A stretch of DNA of 17,155 bases from an uncultured Collinsella sp. (GTDB taxonomy: Bacteria > Actinomycetota > Coriobacteriia > Coriobacteriales > Coriobacteriaceae). Each line of letters opens with the position of its first letter. Position 1 is the first letter of the stretch. The DNA lies in contig CAAFUK010000023.1 of the NCBI GenBank assembly GCA_900766165.1, forward strand, positions 1 to 17,155, in the 5' to 3' direction. The notes under the pieces were generated by a model, which was given only the letters and a program-made list of their open reading frames with translations, had not been told where the DNA came from and did not search any database. Positions 7,116-13,962 of the stretch are shown here, in pieces. A program made the position numbers and the translations under genes.

Positions 7116-8186
7116 ATGTCGCTCGTTTTGGATATTAAGAAACGTTATCCCGGGTTTGTGCTCGACATGCAGCTTGAGGCCGGCGAGGAGCGCGTGGCGC
7201 TGCTGGGCGCCTCGGGTTGCGGCAAGAGCTGCACACTGCGCTGCATTGCCGGTGTGGAGACGCCCGACGAGGGCAAGATCGTCGTCAACGGCGTGACATT
7301 TTTTGACTCGGCCGCGGGCATTAACCTGTCGCCTCAGGAGCGCAAATGCGCTCTGCTGTTCCAAAACTATCAGCTGTTTCCCAATATGACGGTGGCCGAT
7401 AACGTGTGCGCTGGCGTAAAGGATGCGGGCGACGCCGCGGCGCGCAAAAGGCTGGCCGAGCGCTATCTGGGCATTTTCGGTCTGGCCGACTTTGTCGACC
7501 GCTATCCCGCGCGACTCTCGGGCGGTCAGCAGCAACGTGTGGCGCTTGCGCGCATGGTGGCGGCGCATCCGGGCATTTTTATGTTCGACGAGCCCATGAG
7601 CGCACTCGATTCCTATCTTAAGAGCGCCCTCGAGCAGAACATGCTCGACCTGTTCGATGTGTGCAACCGCACCGTGCTCTACGTGAGCCACGATATCGAC
7701 GAGGCATGTCGCCTGTGCCAGCGCATCTGCGTGATGCATAACGGGCACGTCGAGGAGATCGGCTCCGTCGAGGGCGTGGTCCGCTGTCCGCAGACGCTGG
7801 CGGCGCTGCGCCTGACGGGCTGCAAGAACACAAGCCGGGCGCGCAAGATCGGATCCCAAGAAGTTGAGGCGCTCGATTGGGGCATGACCTTTAGCGTGGG
7901 TCGTGAGGTGCCCGACGATGTTGCCTACCTGGGTATTCGTGCGAGCTACTTCCATGTGGACAACCGTGCCGAGCGGGGTCGCAACAGTTACGACCTGCAC
8001 GTGGCGCGCGTGAGCGATTCGCGCTTTGAGCGGCTGGTGTTGCTGGACGTGCCGCGCGTTGATGCGCCCACGCGTCTGCAGTGGAAGGTCAACAAAGTGG
8101 GCATGCCTGTCGACGAGCTGCCGCAAGCAGGCGAGACGCTGCGCATGCATTTTGATGCCAGCAGGATCCATTTGGTTTGTCGATAG
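7116..8186 (+). CDS. modC: Molybdate ABC transporter ATPase ModC
   Basis: This is the cytoplasmic ATPase that powers ModB, 356 residues and typical for ModC. Walker A is GASGCGKS (31-38), the Q-loop is in LFQNYQLFPN (81-90), the ABC signature is LSGGQQQRVALAR (134-146), Walker B ends in FDEP (157-160), and the switch histidine is in YVSHD (189-193). Residues from about 240 onward form a C-terminal extension, the place where ModC proteins carry TOBE/Mop molybdate-binding modules. The similarity there is weak to the eye. The ATG at 7116 has GGAGGT nine bases upstream, and only 3 bases separate it from the modB stop. A hairpin terminator follows. Confidence 0.93.
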   Translation: MSLVLDIKKRYPGFVLDMQLEAGEERVALLGASGCGKSCTLRCIAGVETPDEGKIVVNGVTFFDSAAGINLSPQERKCALLFQNYQLFPNMTVADNVCAGVKDAGDAAARKRLAERYLGIFGLADFVDRYPARLSGGQQQRVALARMVAAHPGIFMFDEPMSALDSYLKSALEQNMLDLFDVCNRTVLYVSHDIDEACRLCQRICVMHNGHVEEIGSVEGVVRCPQTLAALRLTGCKNTSRARKIGSQEVEALDWGMTFSVGREVPDDVAYLGIRASYFHVDNRAERGRNSYDLHVARVSDSRFERLVLLDVPRVDAPTRLQWKVNKVGMPVDELPQAGETLRMHFDASRIHLVCR

Positions 8187-8197
8187 CGCCGGTTAAT

Positions 8198-8232
8198 GCC
8201 GTCGGGGATATAAGCCTCGGCGGCTTCGTCTT
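8198..8232 (+). terminator. Terminator after modC
   Basis: A ten-pair stem (8198-8207 with 8215-8224, including two G-U pairs) encloses a 7-base AT-rich loop. The tail is only moderately T-rich (TTCGTCTTG), so it may be a weak or partly rho-dependent end. Between it and the next promoter (about 8232-8319) there is an AT-rich patch around 8271-8290 and no gene. Confidence 0.6.
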
Positions 8233-8319
8233 GCCGTTCGCCGAATGAGGGACGACAAACTCTTACCAATCAAGATAATTTTTTATTAAACGACGACGCA
8301 CGACGCTGTCGTACGAATG

Positions 8320-8351
8320 TCAACGGTGTTCGTCTGGACGATGACCGTTGA
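8320..8351. promoter_or_regulatory. 32-bp dyad upstream of the reductase leader
   Basis: TCAACGGT (8320-8327) and ACCGTTGA (8344-8351) form a perfect 8-bp inverted repeat. Most of the 16 bases between them are also roughly palindromic (TCGTC and GACGA around the centre). The dyad abuts the extended -10 at 8349-8357, covering roughly -13 to -45. That is the normal place for an operator or an activator site. Confidence 0.5.
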
Positions 8352-8357
8352 TATAGT
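8349..8357 (+). promoter_or_regulatory. Extended -10 promoter of the reductase operon
   Basis: TGATATAGT is an extended -10 (TG, one base, then TATAGT). Such promoters need little or no -35, and none is seen. Transcription would begin near 8364 and leave a leader of about 250 bases before the first reductase gene at 8616. The leader contains a small ORF with a strong ribosome binding site, a second overlapping ORF and a strong stem-loop. Confidence 0.45.
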
Positions 8358-8387
8358 TGACCTTAACTTGTAAAGGAGGGTGCGCAC

Positions 8388-8456
8388 ATGCCGCAGACGA
8401 CATACATTCGCCGCGTTGCCGCGCGTGCCCTATATATAGCTCGGAGTCGCATATGA
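8388..8456 (+). CDS. Candidate 22-residue leader peptide
   Basis: AGGAGG (8374-8379) lies eight bases before an ATG that opens a 22-codon frame ending in TGA at 8454-8456. The predicted peptide, MPQTTYIRRVAARALYIARS followed by RI, has five arginines and two Tyr-Ile pairs. The ribosome binding site is better than that of the large gene downstream. Its stop codon overlaps another ATG (ATGA at 8453-8456), which suggests translational coupling. It could be a regulatory leader peptide or a translated small protein. There is no independent support for expression, and chance cannot be excluded. Confidence 0.35.
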   Translation: MPQTTYIRRVAARALYIARSRI

Positions 8457-8623
8457 GCAGGTATGTTCACGGCTCCGGGAGAGACGACGAACAACTAAAT
8501 AATCGACCGCAAAGCAGGTTCCCTAAAATTCCGGGTTTAGGCGCGGCTGGGTTTTCGCCACCCACCGTGCAGCAATACCGTAGCTATTCAATTTTGGTTC
8601 GAGAGGGGAACCGTCATGGCTGA
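8453..8623 (+). CDS. Candidate 56-residue coupled ORF in leader
   Basis: This frame starts at the ATG that overlaps the stop of the 22-codon ORF and ends at 8621-8623, overlapping the first 8 bases of the reductase gene. The arrangement would let ribosomes pass from the leader peptide through this frame to the reductase start. Against it being a protein gene, it has no ribosome binding site of its own. Its codons (AGG, AGA, CTA, TTA, CGA) are unlike those of neighbouring genes. The product has no recognisable motif. A strong RNA hairpin lies inside it. It may simply be open by chance. Confidence 0.2.
   Translation: MSRYVHGSGRDDEQLNNRPQSRFPKIPGLGAAGFSPPTVQQYRSYSILVREGNRHG
8522..8570 (+). other. 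Structured RNA hairpins in the reductase leader
   Basis: CCTAAA (8522-8527, one short slip possible) can pair with TTTAGG (8536-8541). Next, GCGCGG (8541-8546) pairs with CCGTGC (8565-8570), and TGGGT (8548-8552) pairs with ACCCA (8560-8564). The second structure is an eleven-pair stem with one bulged C and a 7-base loop. The two share base 8541 and partly compete. No U-tract follows, so neither is an intrinsic terminator. I could not match the leader to a riboswitch class; a GCAAAGC stretch just upstream recalls c-di-GMP-I aptamers, but the rest of that fold is not evident. Confidence 0.45.
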
Positions 8624-9899
8624 AGAATTCGATTTCCATCCGATGTGGGAGAGCCTCGGCATGAATCTTGCCGACCACGACATGCTGCTGGGCGCCGTGG
8701 GTCAGATGTACGGCGATATGTTTCTGATGCAGCACAATCGCCCCAAGTCCACGTCCTACCTGGACTTTGTGGCCACCAACATCCATAGCGGCCGTATTAA
8801 GGAGATGCTCGACAAGAAGGAGGCCGGCGAGGCCACCAAGATCGTCGGCTCGTTCTGCGTGTACGTGCCCGAGGAGATCGTGCTTGCCTGTGACGGCATT
8901 CCCGTGGGCCTGTGCTCGGGTGCCGATTGGGCAACCGATAAGGTCGAGGAGCACCTGCCGCGCAACACCTGCCCGCTTATCAAGAGCTTTGCCGGCTTTA
9001 AGCTGGGCGAGGTCTGCCCCTACATTGAGTCGAGTGACCTGGTGGTAGGCGAGAACACCTGCGACGGTAAGAAGAAAGCCTACGAGTTCTTTGCCACGCA
9101 AAAGAACATGTACGTCATGGATATTCCCAACGTGCACGACGAGTCGACGCTCGTGACCTGGAAGGCCGAGGTCAAGAAGCTCGCCGCCAAGATCGGGGAC
9201 GAGTGCGGCGTCAAGATTACGCCCGAGGGCCTGAAGGCTGCCATCCACGCCGTCAATGAGAAGCGCCGCGCCCTGCAGCGCCTCGCTGCGACCCGCGCTG
9301 CCGACCCTGCGCCCATCAGCGGTCTCGACAGCCTGCTGACCGTTCAGGCCGCCTTTATGGACGACACACCGCGTCTGACCGGAGCCATCAACGATATGGC
9401 GGCTGAGTGCGAGCAGCGTGTCGAGGCCGGCGAGGGCGTGGCACCCAAGGGGACCAAGCGCATCCTGTACACCGGTACGCCCATGGCCGTGCCCAACTGG
9501 AAGCTGTTCAACCTTATCGAGAAGGCCGGCGGCGTTGTGGTAGGCGAGGAGTCCTGCACGGGCTCGCGCTACTACAAGGACCTGGTCGACGAGTCCGGCG
9601 AGACGGTCGACGAGATGCTCGACGCCATCGCCGAGCGCTACTTTAAGATCAACTGCGCCGTCTTTACGCCCAACAATCAGCGTATGAAGGACATTGTCCA
9701 GATGGCCAAGGACCTGCATGCCGACGGTATCGTCGACGTGGCCTTGCAGTTCTGCACGCTCTACGAGATGGAGTCGTTTGCCGTGGAGAAGGCCGCCGAG
9801 GAGGCCGGCATTCCGTTTATGCACATCACGACCGACTACGCCGGCGAGGATGCAGGCCAACTGCAAACCAGGATTGAGGCTTTCTTGGAAACCATTTAG
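8616..9899 (+). CDS. Double-cubane / 2-hydroxyacyl-CoA dehydratase-type reductase, subunit A
   Basis: The product is a 427-residue member of the HgdB/BcrC/BadD family, probably the branch called double-cubane-cluster anaerobic reductases (relatives of E. coli YjiM). Such proteins bind iron-sulfur clusters and take very low-potential electrons from an ATP-driven activase. Cysteines shared with the paralog downstream are 81, 100, 119 (in CPLIKS), 134, 149 (in TCDGKKK), 314 (in ESCTGSRYY), 347 and 380. Where the paralog has GCPVGG, this one has GTPMAV (287-292), lacking the cysteine. About 40 extra N-terminal residues also distinguish it. The ATG at 8616 has AGAGGGG eight bases upstream. The substrate is unknown. 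It is followed within 15 bases by a palindromic repeat. Confidence 0.85.
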   Translation: MAEEFDFHPMWESLGMNLADHDMLLGAVGQMYGDMFLMQHNRPKSTSYLDFVATNIHSGRIKEMLDKKEAGEATKIVGSFCVYVPEEIVLACDGIPVGLCSGADWATDKVEEHLPRNTCPLIKSFAGFKLGEVCPYIESSDLVVGENTCDGKKKAYEFFATQKNMYVMDIPNVHDESTLVTWKAEVKKLAAKIGDECGVKITPEGLKAAIHAVNEKRRALQRLAATRAADPAPISGLDSLLTVQAAFMDDTPRLTGAINDMAAECEQRVEAGEGVAPKGTKRILYTGTPMAVPNWKLFNLIEKAGGVVVGEESCTGSRYYKDLVDESGETVDEMLDAIAERYFKINCAVFTPNNQRMKDIVQMAKDLHADGIVDVALQFCTLYEMESFAVEKAAEEAGIPFMHITTDYAGEDAGQLQTRIEAFLETI

Positions 9900-9914
9900 G
9901 GCTATCCGGTCCAG

Positions 9915-10016
9915 CGGCTTCCCCAAGCACCCGATCTTGCCGTTCAAACCATCGCTTGCATACCAAAGTACGCGGCGCTCCTCTTTCACGGCAACCTCGG
10001 GCACCTGGGAAAGCCG
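9915..10016. repeat. Long palindromic repeat, family I copy 1
   Basis: This imperfect palindrome of about 102 bp starts 15 bases after the subunit A stop. The outer arms are CGGCTT/AAGCCG and the middle arms TTGCCGT (9937-9943) and ACGGCAA (9988-9994). The inner core, about 9944-9987, is shared nearly base for base with copy 2 downstream of the paralog. It includes CAAACC, TCGCTTGC, AAAGTACG and GCGCTCCTCTTTC. The RNA would fold into one long hairpin. There is no T-tract, so it looks like a dispersed element or an mRNA-stabilising structure rather than a terminator. Confidence 0.8.
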
Positions 10017-10053
10017 TTTCCTTGGTTGGTTAAAAGGTTTGTTAAGGAGTTAT

Positions 10054-11217
10054 ATGTCGGAAAATATTGAGCAGCCGTTGCCGTCCACGTTTGAGGAGTT
10101 CAACGAGCAACGCAAGGCGGCGTTTATTCGCGTCAAGGATTATAAGCAGGCGGGTAATCGCCTGGTCGGTTTTCTGTGCAGCTACACGCCGCTCGAGATT
10201 ATCGATGCCGCGGGGGCTGCGAGCGTGGCGCTGTGCGGCACGTCCGACGAGGTGATTCCCGAGGCCGAGAAGGTGCTGCCGGCAAACCTGTGTCCGCTCA
10301 TCAAATCGACGTACGGCTTTGCCTATTCGCAAAAGTGCCCGTTTACGTACTTTAGCGACATGATCATCGGCGAGACCACCTGCGACGGCAAAAAGAAGAT
10401 GTACGAGCTGCTCAACGAGCTCAAGCGCACGCACATTCTGCATCTTCCGCAGGGTCGCGACCGTGCCTACGAGCGCGAGGGCTGGTACGAGGAGTGCCGT
10501 CTGCTCAAGGAGGAGCTCGAGAACTTCTACGGCATCACGATTACCGACGATGACCTGCGCGCTGCCGTCCGTCGTCGCAACCGCTTGCGTGCGGCCCAGC
10601 TCGAGATGTTCGCGCTGCAGGCCAACCAGCCGGCGGCCATGAGCGGCGTCGACCTGATGAGCACTATGTTTGCCGGTACGTTCAGCTTTGATATCGAGGC
10701 CTATACGCAGCAGCTGGAGCAAAAGGTCGCCAAGCTGCGTGAGTCCTACGAGGCTGGCGAGCGCCCGATTGCGGCGGATGCCAAGCGCATTCTGATCACT
10801 GGCTGCCCGGTGGGCGGCGTGATCAACAAGATCGGCCGCACCATCGAGTCCAACGGTGGTGTGGTCGTGTGCATGGACGACTGCTCGGGCGAGCGCACGG
10901 CGGCCATGATGATCGACCCGGAGGCTCCCGATATCCTGCACGCCATCGCCGACCGCTACCTGGACATCAACTGCTCGGTCATGACGCCTAACGAAGGCCG
11001 CATGGGAAACACGCTGGCTATGTGCGAGAAGTACCATGTCGATGGCGTGGTAGAGAGCGTGCTGCAGGCCTGCCACACCTTCAACGTTGAGAGCGCGCGC
11101 ATGCAGGAGGCTGTCGAGGGTGCGAGCATTCCGTACATGAAGATTGAGACCGATTACAGCAATGGCGACATGGGTCAGATCGAGACTCGCATCGCCGCCT
11201 TCATCGAAACCCTCTAG
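10054..11217 (+). CDS. Double-cubane / 2-hydroxyacyl-CoA dehydratase-type reductase, subunit B
   Basis: This 387-residue paralog of the preceding gene belongs to the same HgdB/BcrC/BadD family. Shared cysteines are 42, 61, 80 (CPLIKS), 95, 110 (TCDGKKK), 277 (DDCSGER), 307 and 340. It also has GCPVGG at 250-255, which subunit A lacks, and further cysteines at 148, 251, 273 and 324. The ATG at 10054 has AAGGAG four bases upstream. The open frame continues upstream to 9694, but that part overlaps subunit A in another frame and is not coding. The two proteins may form a heterodimer served by the activase encoded next. Its reaction cannot be deduced. The last codon and stop lie inside the arm of the following palindrome. 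Confidence 0.85.
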   Translation: MSENIEQPLPSTFEEFNEQRKAAFIRVKDYKQAGNRLVGFLCSYTPLEIIDAAGAASVALCGTSDEVIPEAEKVLPANLCPLIKSTYGFAYSQKCPFTYFSDMIIGETTCDGKKKMYELLNELKRTHILHLPQGRDRAYEREGWYEECRLLKEELENFYGITITDDDLRAAVRRRNRLRAAQLEMFALQANQPAAMSGVDLMSTMFAGTFSFDIEAYTQQLEQKVAKLRESYEAGERPIAADAKRILITGCPVGGVINKIGRTIESNGGVVVCMDDCSGERTAAMMIDPEAPDILHAIADRYLDINCSVMTPNEGRMGNTLAMCEKYHVDGVVESVLQACHTFNVESARMQEAVEGASIPYMKIETDYSNGDMGQIETRIAAFIETL

Positions 11218-11320
11218 CTTCCTCAGGCACCGGATCTTGCCCCTCAAACCGTCGCTTGCGTACCCAAAGTACGCTGCGCTCCTCTTTCGGGGCAATCTCC
11301 GGCACCTGAGAAACCTAGAG
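11212..11320. repeat. Long palindromic repeat, family I copy 2
   Basis: This palindrome of about 109 bp begins within the last sense codon and the stop codon of subunit B. CTCTAG (11212-11217) pairs with CTAGAG (11315-11320), CTCAGG with CCTGAG, and TTGCCCC (11237-11243) with GGGGCAA (11289-11295). At the centre GCGTAC and GTACGC pair across CCAAA. The core matches copy 1 closely. In the arms both strands differ from copy 1 in compensating fashion (CCGT/ACGG there, CCCC/GGGG here), which argues that the hairpin itself is maintained. There is no T-tract. Confidence 0.8.
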
Positions 11321-11372
11321 CTAAGGCGCCTGAACGCGCCGCCGTCTTTGATGTTTAGATTGGGAGAGAGCC

Positions 11373-12137
11373 ATGATAGGGATCGGGATCGATATCGGGT
11401 CTACGGCGGCTAAGGCTGCTGTGGTCGATGGGGAGGGTTCGGTGGCGTGGACGTGCGTGCAGCCAACCGGGTTTTCCTCGGTCGATGCTTCCGAGCGGCT
11501 GCGCGAGGCGCTGGCAGCGGCGGGTTATGACGTGGCTGCCGACGACGTGCGCGTGATCGCGACCGGCTACGGCCGTGTCGCCGTGCCCTATGCGCACAAG
11601 GTCGTGACCGAGATCACCTGCCACGGCACCGGTGCCGTGCGCCTGTTTGGCGATCACGGCACGGTGATTGACGTGGGCGGCCAGGACACCAAGGTCATTC
11701 AGCTTAAAAGTGGCCGCGTGGCCAAGTTCGCCATGAACGACAAGTGCGCTGCCGGTACGGGGCGCTTTTTGGAGATCATGGCCGACCGTCTGGGTATTTC
11801 CCAACAGCAGATGGCCGACCTTGCGCGTTCCGGTGAGCCCACCAAGATCAGCAGCATGTGCACGGTGTTTGCCGAAAGCGAGGTCATCAGCCTGATCGGT
11901 CGCGGTGAGCTGCGCGAGAACATTGCACGTGGCGTGATCGACAGCGTGGTCTCGCGCGTGGCGACCATGGCCGGGCAGGCCGCGGGCGCCCCGTACTACC
12001 TGACCGGTGGCCTGTGCGAGAACGCCTTCGTGGTGGAGCGGTTGGGCGAGCTGCTGGGGTCGCCGGTGACCACCTCGCCCCAGGCTCGCTTTGCCGGAGC
12101 GATTGGCGCGGCGATTCGCGCACAGGCGCTCAATTAA
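11373..12137 (+). CDS. Acyl-CoA dehydratase activase-type ATPase (HgdC/BadF/YjiL family)
   Basis: This 254-residue ASKHA-fold ATPase drives one electron to its partner reductase on ATP hydrolysis. The phosphate-1 loop GIDIGSTAAK is at residues 5-14 and the second nucleotide motif VIDVGGQDTK at 98-107. The two cysteines that in HgdC homodimers hold the single bridging [4Fe-4S] cluster are present: Cys125 in NDKCAAGTG and Cys163 in SSMCTVFAESE. Length is normal. The ATG at 11373 has GGGAG six bases upstream. Its position directly after the two reductase subunit genes makes it their likely activator. E. coli YjiL-YjiM and Clostridium HgdC-HgdAB are comparable pairings. Confidence 0.92.
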   Translation: MIGIGIDIGSTAAKAAVVDGEGSVAWTCVQPTGFSSVDASERLREALAAAGYDVAADDVRVIATGYGRVAVPYAHKVVTEITCHGTGAVRLFGDHGTVIDVGGQDTKVIQLKSGRVAKFAMNDKCAAGTGRFLEIMADRLGISQQQMADLARSGEPTKISSMCTVFAESEVISLIGRGELRENIARGVIDSVVSRVATMAGQAAGAPYYLTGGLCENAFVVERLGELLGSPVTTSPQARFAGAIGAAIRAQALN

Positions 12138-12166
12138 TGCATCCGCCGCAGGCTCGCATTCATGCG

Positions 12167-12172
12167 TATACT
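12167..12172 (+). promoter_or_regulatory. Possible -10 element for selD
   Basis: TATACT lies 35 bases before the selD start in the 70-bp gap after the activase gene. No -35 or terminator is seen in the gap, so read-through from the reductase operon is just as plausible. Confidence 0.3.
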
Positions 12173-12207
12173 GGGAGAAAATGATTGACCGATGAGAGGA
12201 GGTATCG

Positions 12208-13257
12208 ATGGCTGACGATCAGATTAGGCTCACGTCTATGACGGCCGCGAGCGGTTGAGCCGCTAAGTTGGCTCCTGGAGCCCTCGCCCAGGTCCTGGGC
12301 GACTTGCCAAATGTGCATAACGACAACTTGCTCGTGGGGTTCGATACCTCTGACGATGCGAGCGTCTTCCGCGTAGGGGAGAACCTGGGGCTTGTGCAGT
12401 CCATCGACTTCTTCCCGCCGATGGTCGACGATCCGTTTCTGTTTGGCCAGATTGCCGCGGCCAACTCGCTGTCGGACATCTACGCCATGGGCGGGCGGCC
12501 GAGCCATGCCATGAACCTACTCTGCATACCCAGTTGTCTGGGCATCGAGGGTGCCGGTCAGATTCTGGCGGGCGGCGCCGACAAGTGCGTCGAGGCGGGT
12601 TGCTCCATCGCGGGCGGCCATACCATCAACGACGACGAGCCCAAGTATGGCCTGTCTGTGAGCGGCTTTGTCGCGCTCGACCGCATGCTCGCCAACAGCG
12701 GCGCACGCGTGGGCGATGTTCTGCTGCTGACCAAGGCGATCGGCTCGGGCATTATCACCACGGCCATTAAGGGCGAGCTCATCGAGCAGGACGAGGCCGC
12801 GGCCATGTTTGACTCGATGCGCACCCTCAACGAGGCTCCGATTCGTCTGGCCGAGGGACTTGAGCTTCACGGCTGCACCGACATTACGGGCTTTGGTCTG
12901 ATCGGGCACGCGTGCGAGATGGCCGAGGGCTCGGGCGTGCAAGTTGAGCTTGCGTCGGGGGCGGTACCGCTCTTTGACCAGGTGCTCGACATGGCGCGTC
13001 TGGGCATTATCCCCGCGGGCTCCTACCGCAACCAGGACTTCTTTGGCCCGCGCGTGGCTGCCGACGAGGACCTGGAGCCGGGCATGCTGGATGCGCTGTA
13101 CGATCCGCAGACGTCTGGTGGCCTGCTTATCGCGGCACCTGCTGCCGATGTGGATGAGCTTGCGCGCCGTCTGCATGCCGAGGGTCGCATCGCCGCCGTC
13201 GTCGGTCGCGTGTGCGAGCCGGTGCCAGGCGGTCCTGCCGTTCGCGTTGTGCATTAA
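12208..13257 (+). CDS. selD: Selenide, water dikinase (selenophosphate synthetase), Sec-containing
   Basis: SelD makes selenophosphate from selenide and ATP, the selenium donor for Sec-tRNA and other selenium uses. Starting at the ATG at 12208 (AGAGGAGG five bases upstream), the frame has a TGA at 12256-12258 and then stays open to 13257. The TGA is codon 17, the position of catalytic Cys17 in E. coli SelD, and the surrounding TAASG-U-AAKLAPG fits Sec-type SelD proteins. Total length is 349, close to E. coli's 347. Further family features are the glycine-rich GFGLIGHACEMA and SGGLLIA near the C-terminus. Reading TGA as stop would give a false start at TTG 12268. The host must therefore have SelA, SelB and SelC, which are not in this window. 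Confidence 0.95.
12270..12301 (+). promoter_or_regulatory. Candidate bacterial SECIS element in selD
   Basis: Downstream of the UGA there are two tight hairpins inside the coding sequence. The first is GGCTC (12270-12274) with GAGCC (12278-12282). The second is CGCCCA (12285-12290) with TGGGCG (12296-12301), which presents a GGTCC loop. The second loop resembles the GGUCU apical loop of the E. coli fdhF SECIS. It begins 32 bases after the UGA, inside the range I recall for bacterial SECIS elements (about 16-37). Which hairpin SelB reads is inference. Confidence 0.5.
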
Positions 13258-13273
13258 GGAAAACCGTTTATGC

Positions 13274-13303
13274 GACCGCCTACTGTTCTGGGCGGTCCCT
13301 TTT
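13274..13303 (+). terminator. Hairpin between selD and yedF
   Basis: GACCGCC (13274-13280) pairs with GGCGGTC (13291-13297) around a 10-base loop, followed by CCTTTTG. The T-run is short. The yedF ribosome binding site follows at once, so this may be a partial terminator or processing site that sets the selD to yedF ratio. Confidence 0.45.
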
Positions 13304-13316
13304 GAAAGGAAAAACT

Positions 13317-13943
13317 ATGTCTACCAAGATTGAAGTCAATGCCATGGGCGATGCCTGCCCGCTGCCCGTCGTCAAGACGCTCAAAGCTCTGAAGCAGCTC
13401 GATGGCGAGGGCACCGTCGTGACCTCGGTCGATAACGAGACCGCCGTCAAGAACATCTCCAAGATGGCGCAGGAGAAGGGTTGCACGGCCTCGGTCGAGA
13501 AGGTTTCTGACGCCGAGTGGCACGTGACCGTGGCGACCTCTGGCGCCGTTGCCGTGGCCGATCCCGAGCAGGATGGCGCTGTCTTCTGTAATGCCAGCGC
13601 CGGCAAGGGCAAGCTCGTCATTTCCGTCTACACCGACTGCATGGGCCGCGGCGACGATGAGCTGGGCCACAAGCTCATGAAGGCCTTCATCTTTGCCGTG
13701 ACGCAGCAGGAGGAGCTGCCCGCGACTATGCTGTTTTACAACGGCGGTGCCAAGCTCACCGTCGAGGGCTCGCCGGTGCTCGATGACCTGAAGGGCTTGG
13801 CGGAGCAGGGTGTCGAGATTCTCACCTGCGGTACCTGCCTGGACCACTTTGGCATTAAGGACCAGCTTGCGGTGGGCGAGGTCACCAACATGTACGTGAT
13901 CGTGGAGAAGATGGAGCAGGCCGTGCGCGTCGTGCGCCCGTAG
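13317..13943 (+). CDS. yedF: Sulfurtransferase-like selenium metabolism protein YedF
   Basis: The 208-residue product has two parts. The N-terminal TusA/SirA-like domain (about 1-72) carries the CPLPVVKTLKAL motif with Cys14. The C-terminal DsrE-like domain (about 95-208) carries TCGTCLDHFG with Cys171 and Cys174. This domain order is that of the selenium-associated YedF family, which co-occurs with selD. The persulfide or perselenide carrier role is inferred from TusA chemistry. The ATG at 13317 has AAAGGA six bases upstream. An open extension upstream to 13212 overlaps selD and is not needed. It lies between selD and DUF3343 in the same direction, which supports a part in selenium or sulfur delivery. 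Confidence 0.92.
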   Translation: MSTKIEVNAMGDACPLPVVKTLKALKQLDGEGTVVTSVDNETAVKNISKMAQEKGCTASVEKVSDAEWHVTVATSGAVAVADPEQDGAVFCNASAGKGKLVISVYTDCMGRGDDELGHKLMKAFIFAVTQQEELPATMLFYNGGAKLTVEGSPVLDDLKGLAEQGVEILTCGTCLDHFGIKDQLAVGEVTNMYVIVEKMEQAVRVVRP

Positions 13944-13962
13944 CGTATTGGTTGGAGTTGCC

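Noticed and set aside
6171..8171. Very long open frame on the minus strand opposite modB and modC
   Set aside because: It overlaps two well-supported genes completely, has low-complexity His/Arg-rich composition and no family motif. It is an effect of high-GC codon bias.
8500..8570. c-di-GMP-I riboswitch in the reductase leader
   Set aside because: GCAAAGC and a GGCTGGGTT stretch recall the class, but the upstream half of the aptamer and the spacing do not fit. Kept only as an unassigned structured leader.
8523..10004. Long minus-strand open frame opposite reductase subunit A
   Set aside because: The plus-strand gene has conserved cysteine motifs and a ribosome binding site. The minus frame is a composition shadow.
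9900..10030. Intrinsic terminator between the reductase genes
   Set aside because: The palindrome is long but has no T-run after the stem, and its core is repeated downstream of subunit B, so a repeat element is the better description.
9694..10053. N-terminal extension of reductase subunit B
   Set aside because: The extension overlaps the end of subunit A in another frame and runs through a palindromic repeat. The ATG at 10054 has a good ribosome binding site and matches the family start.
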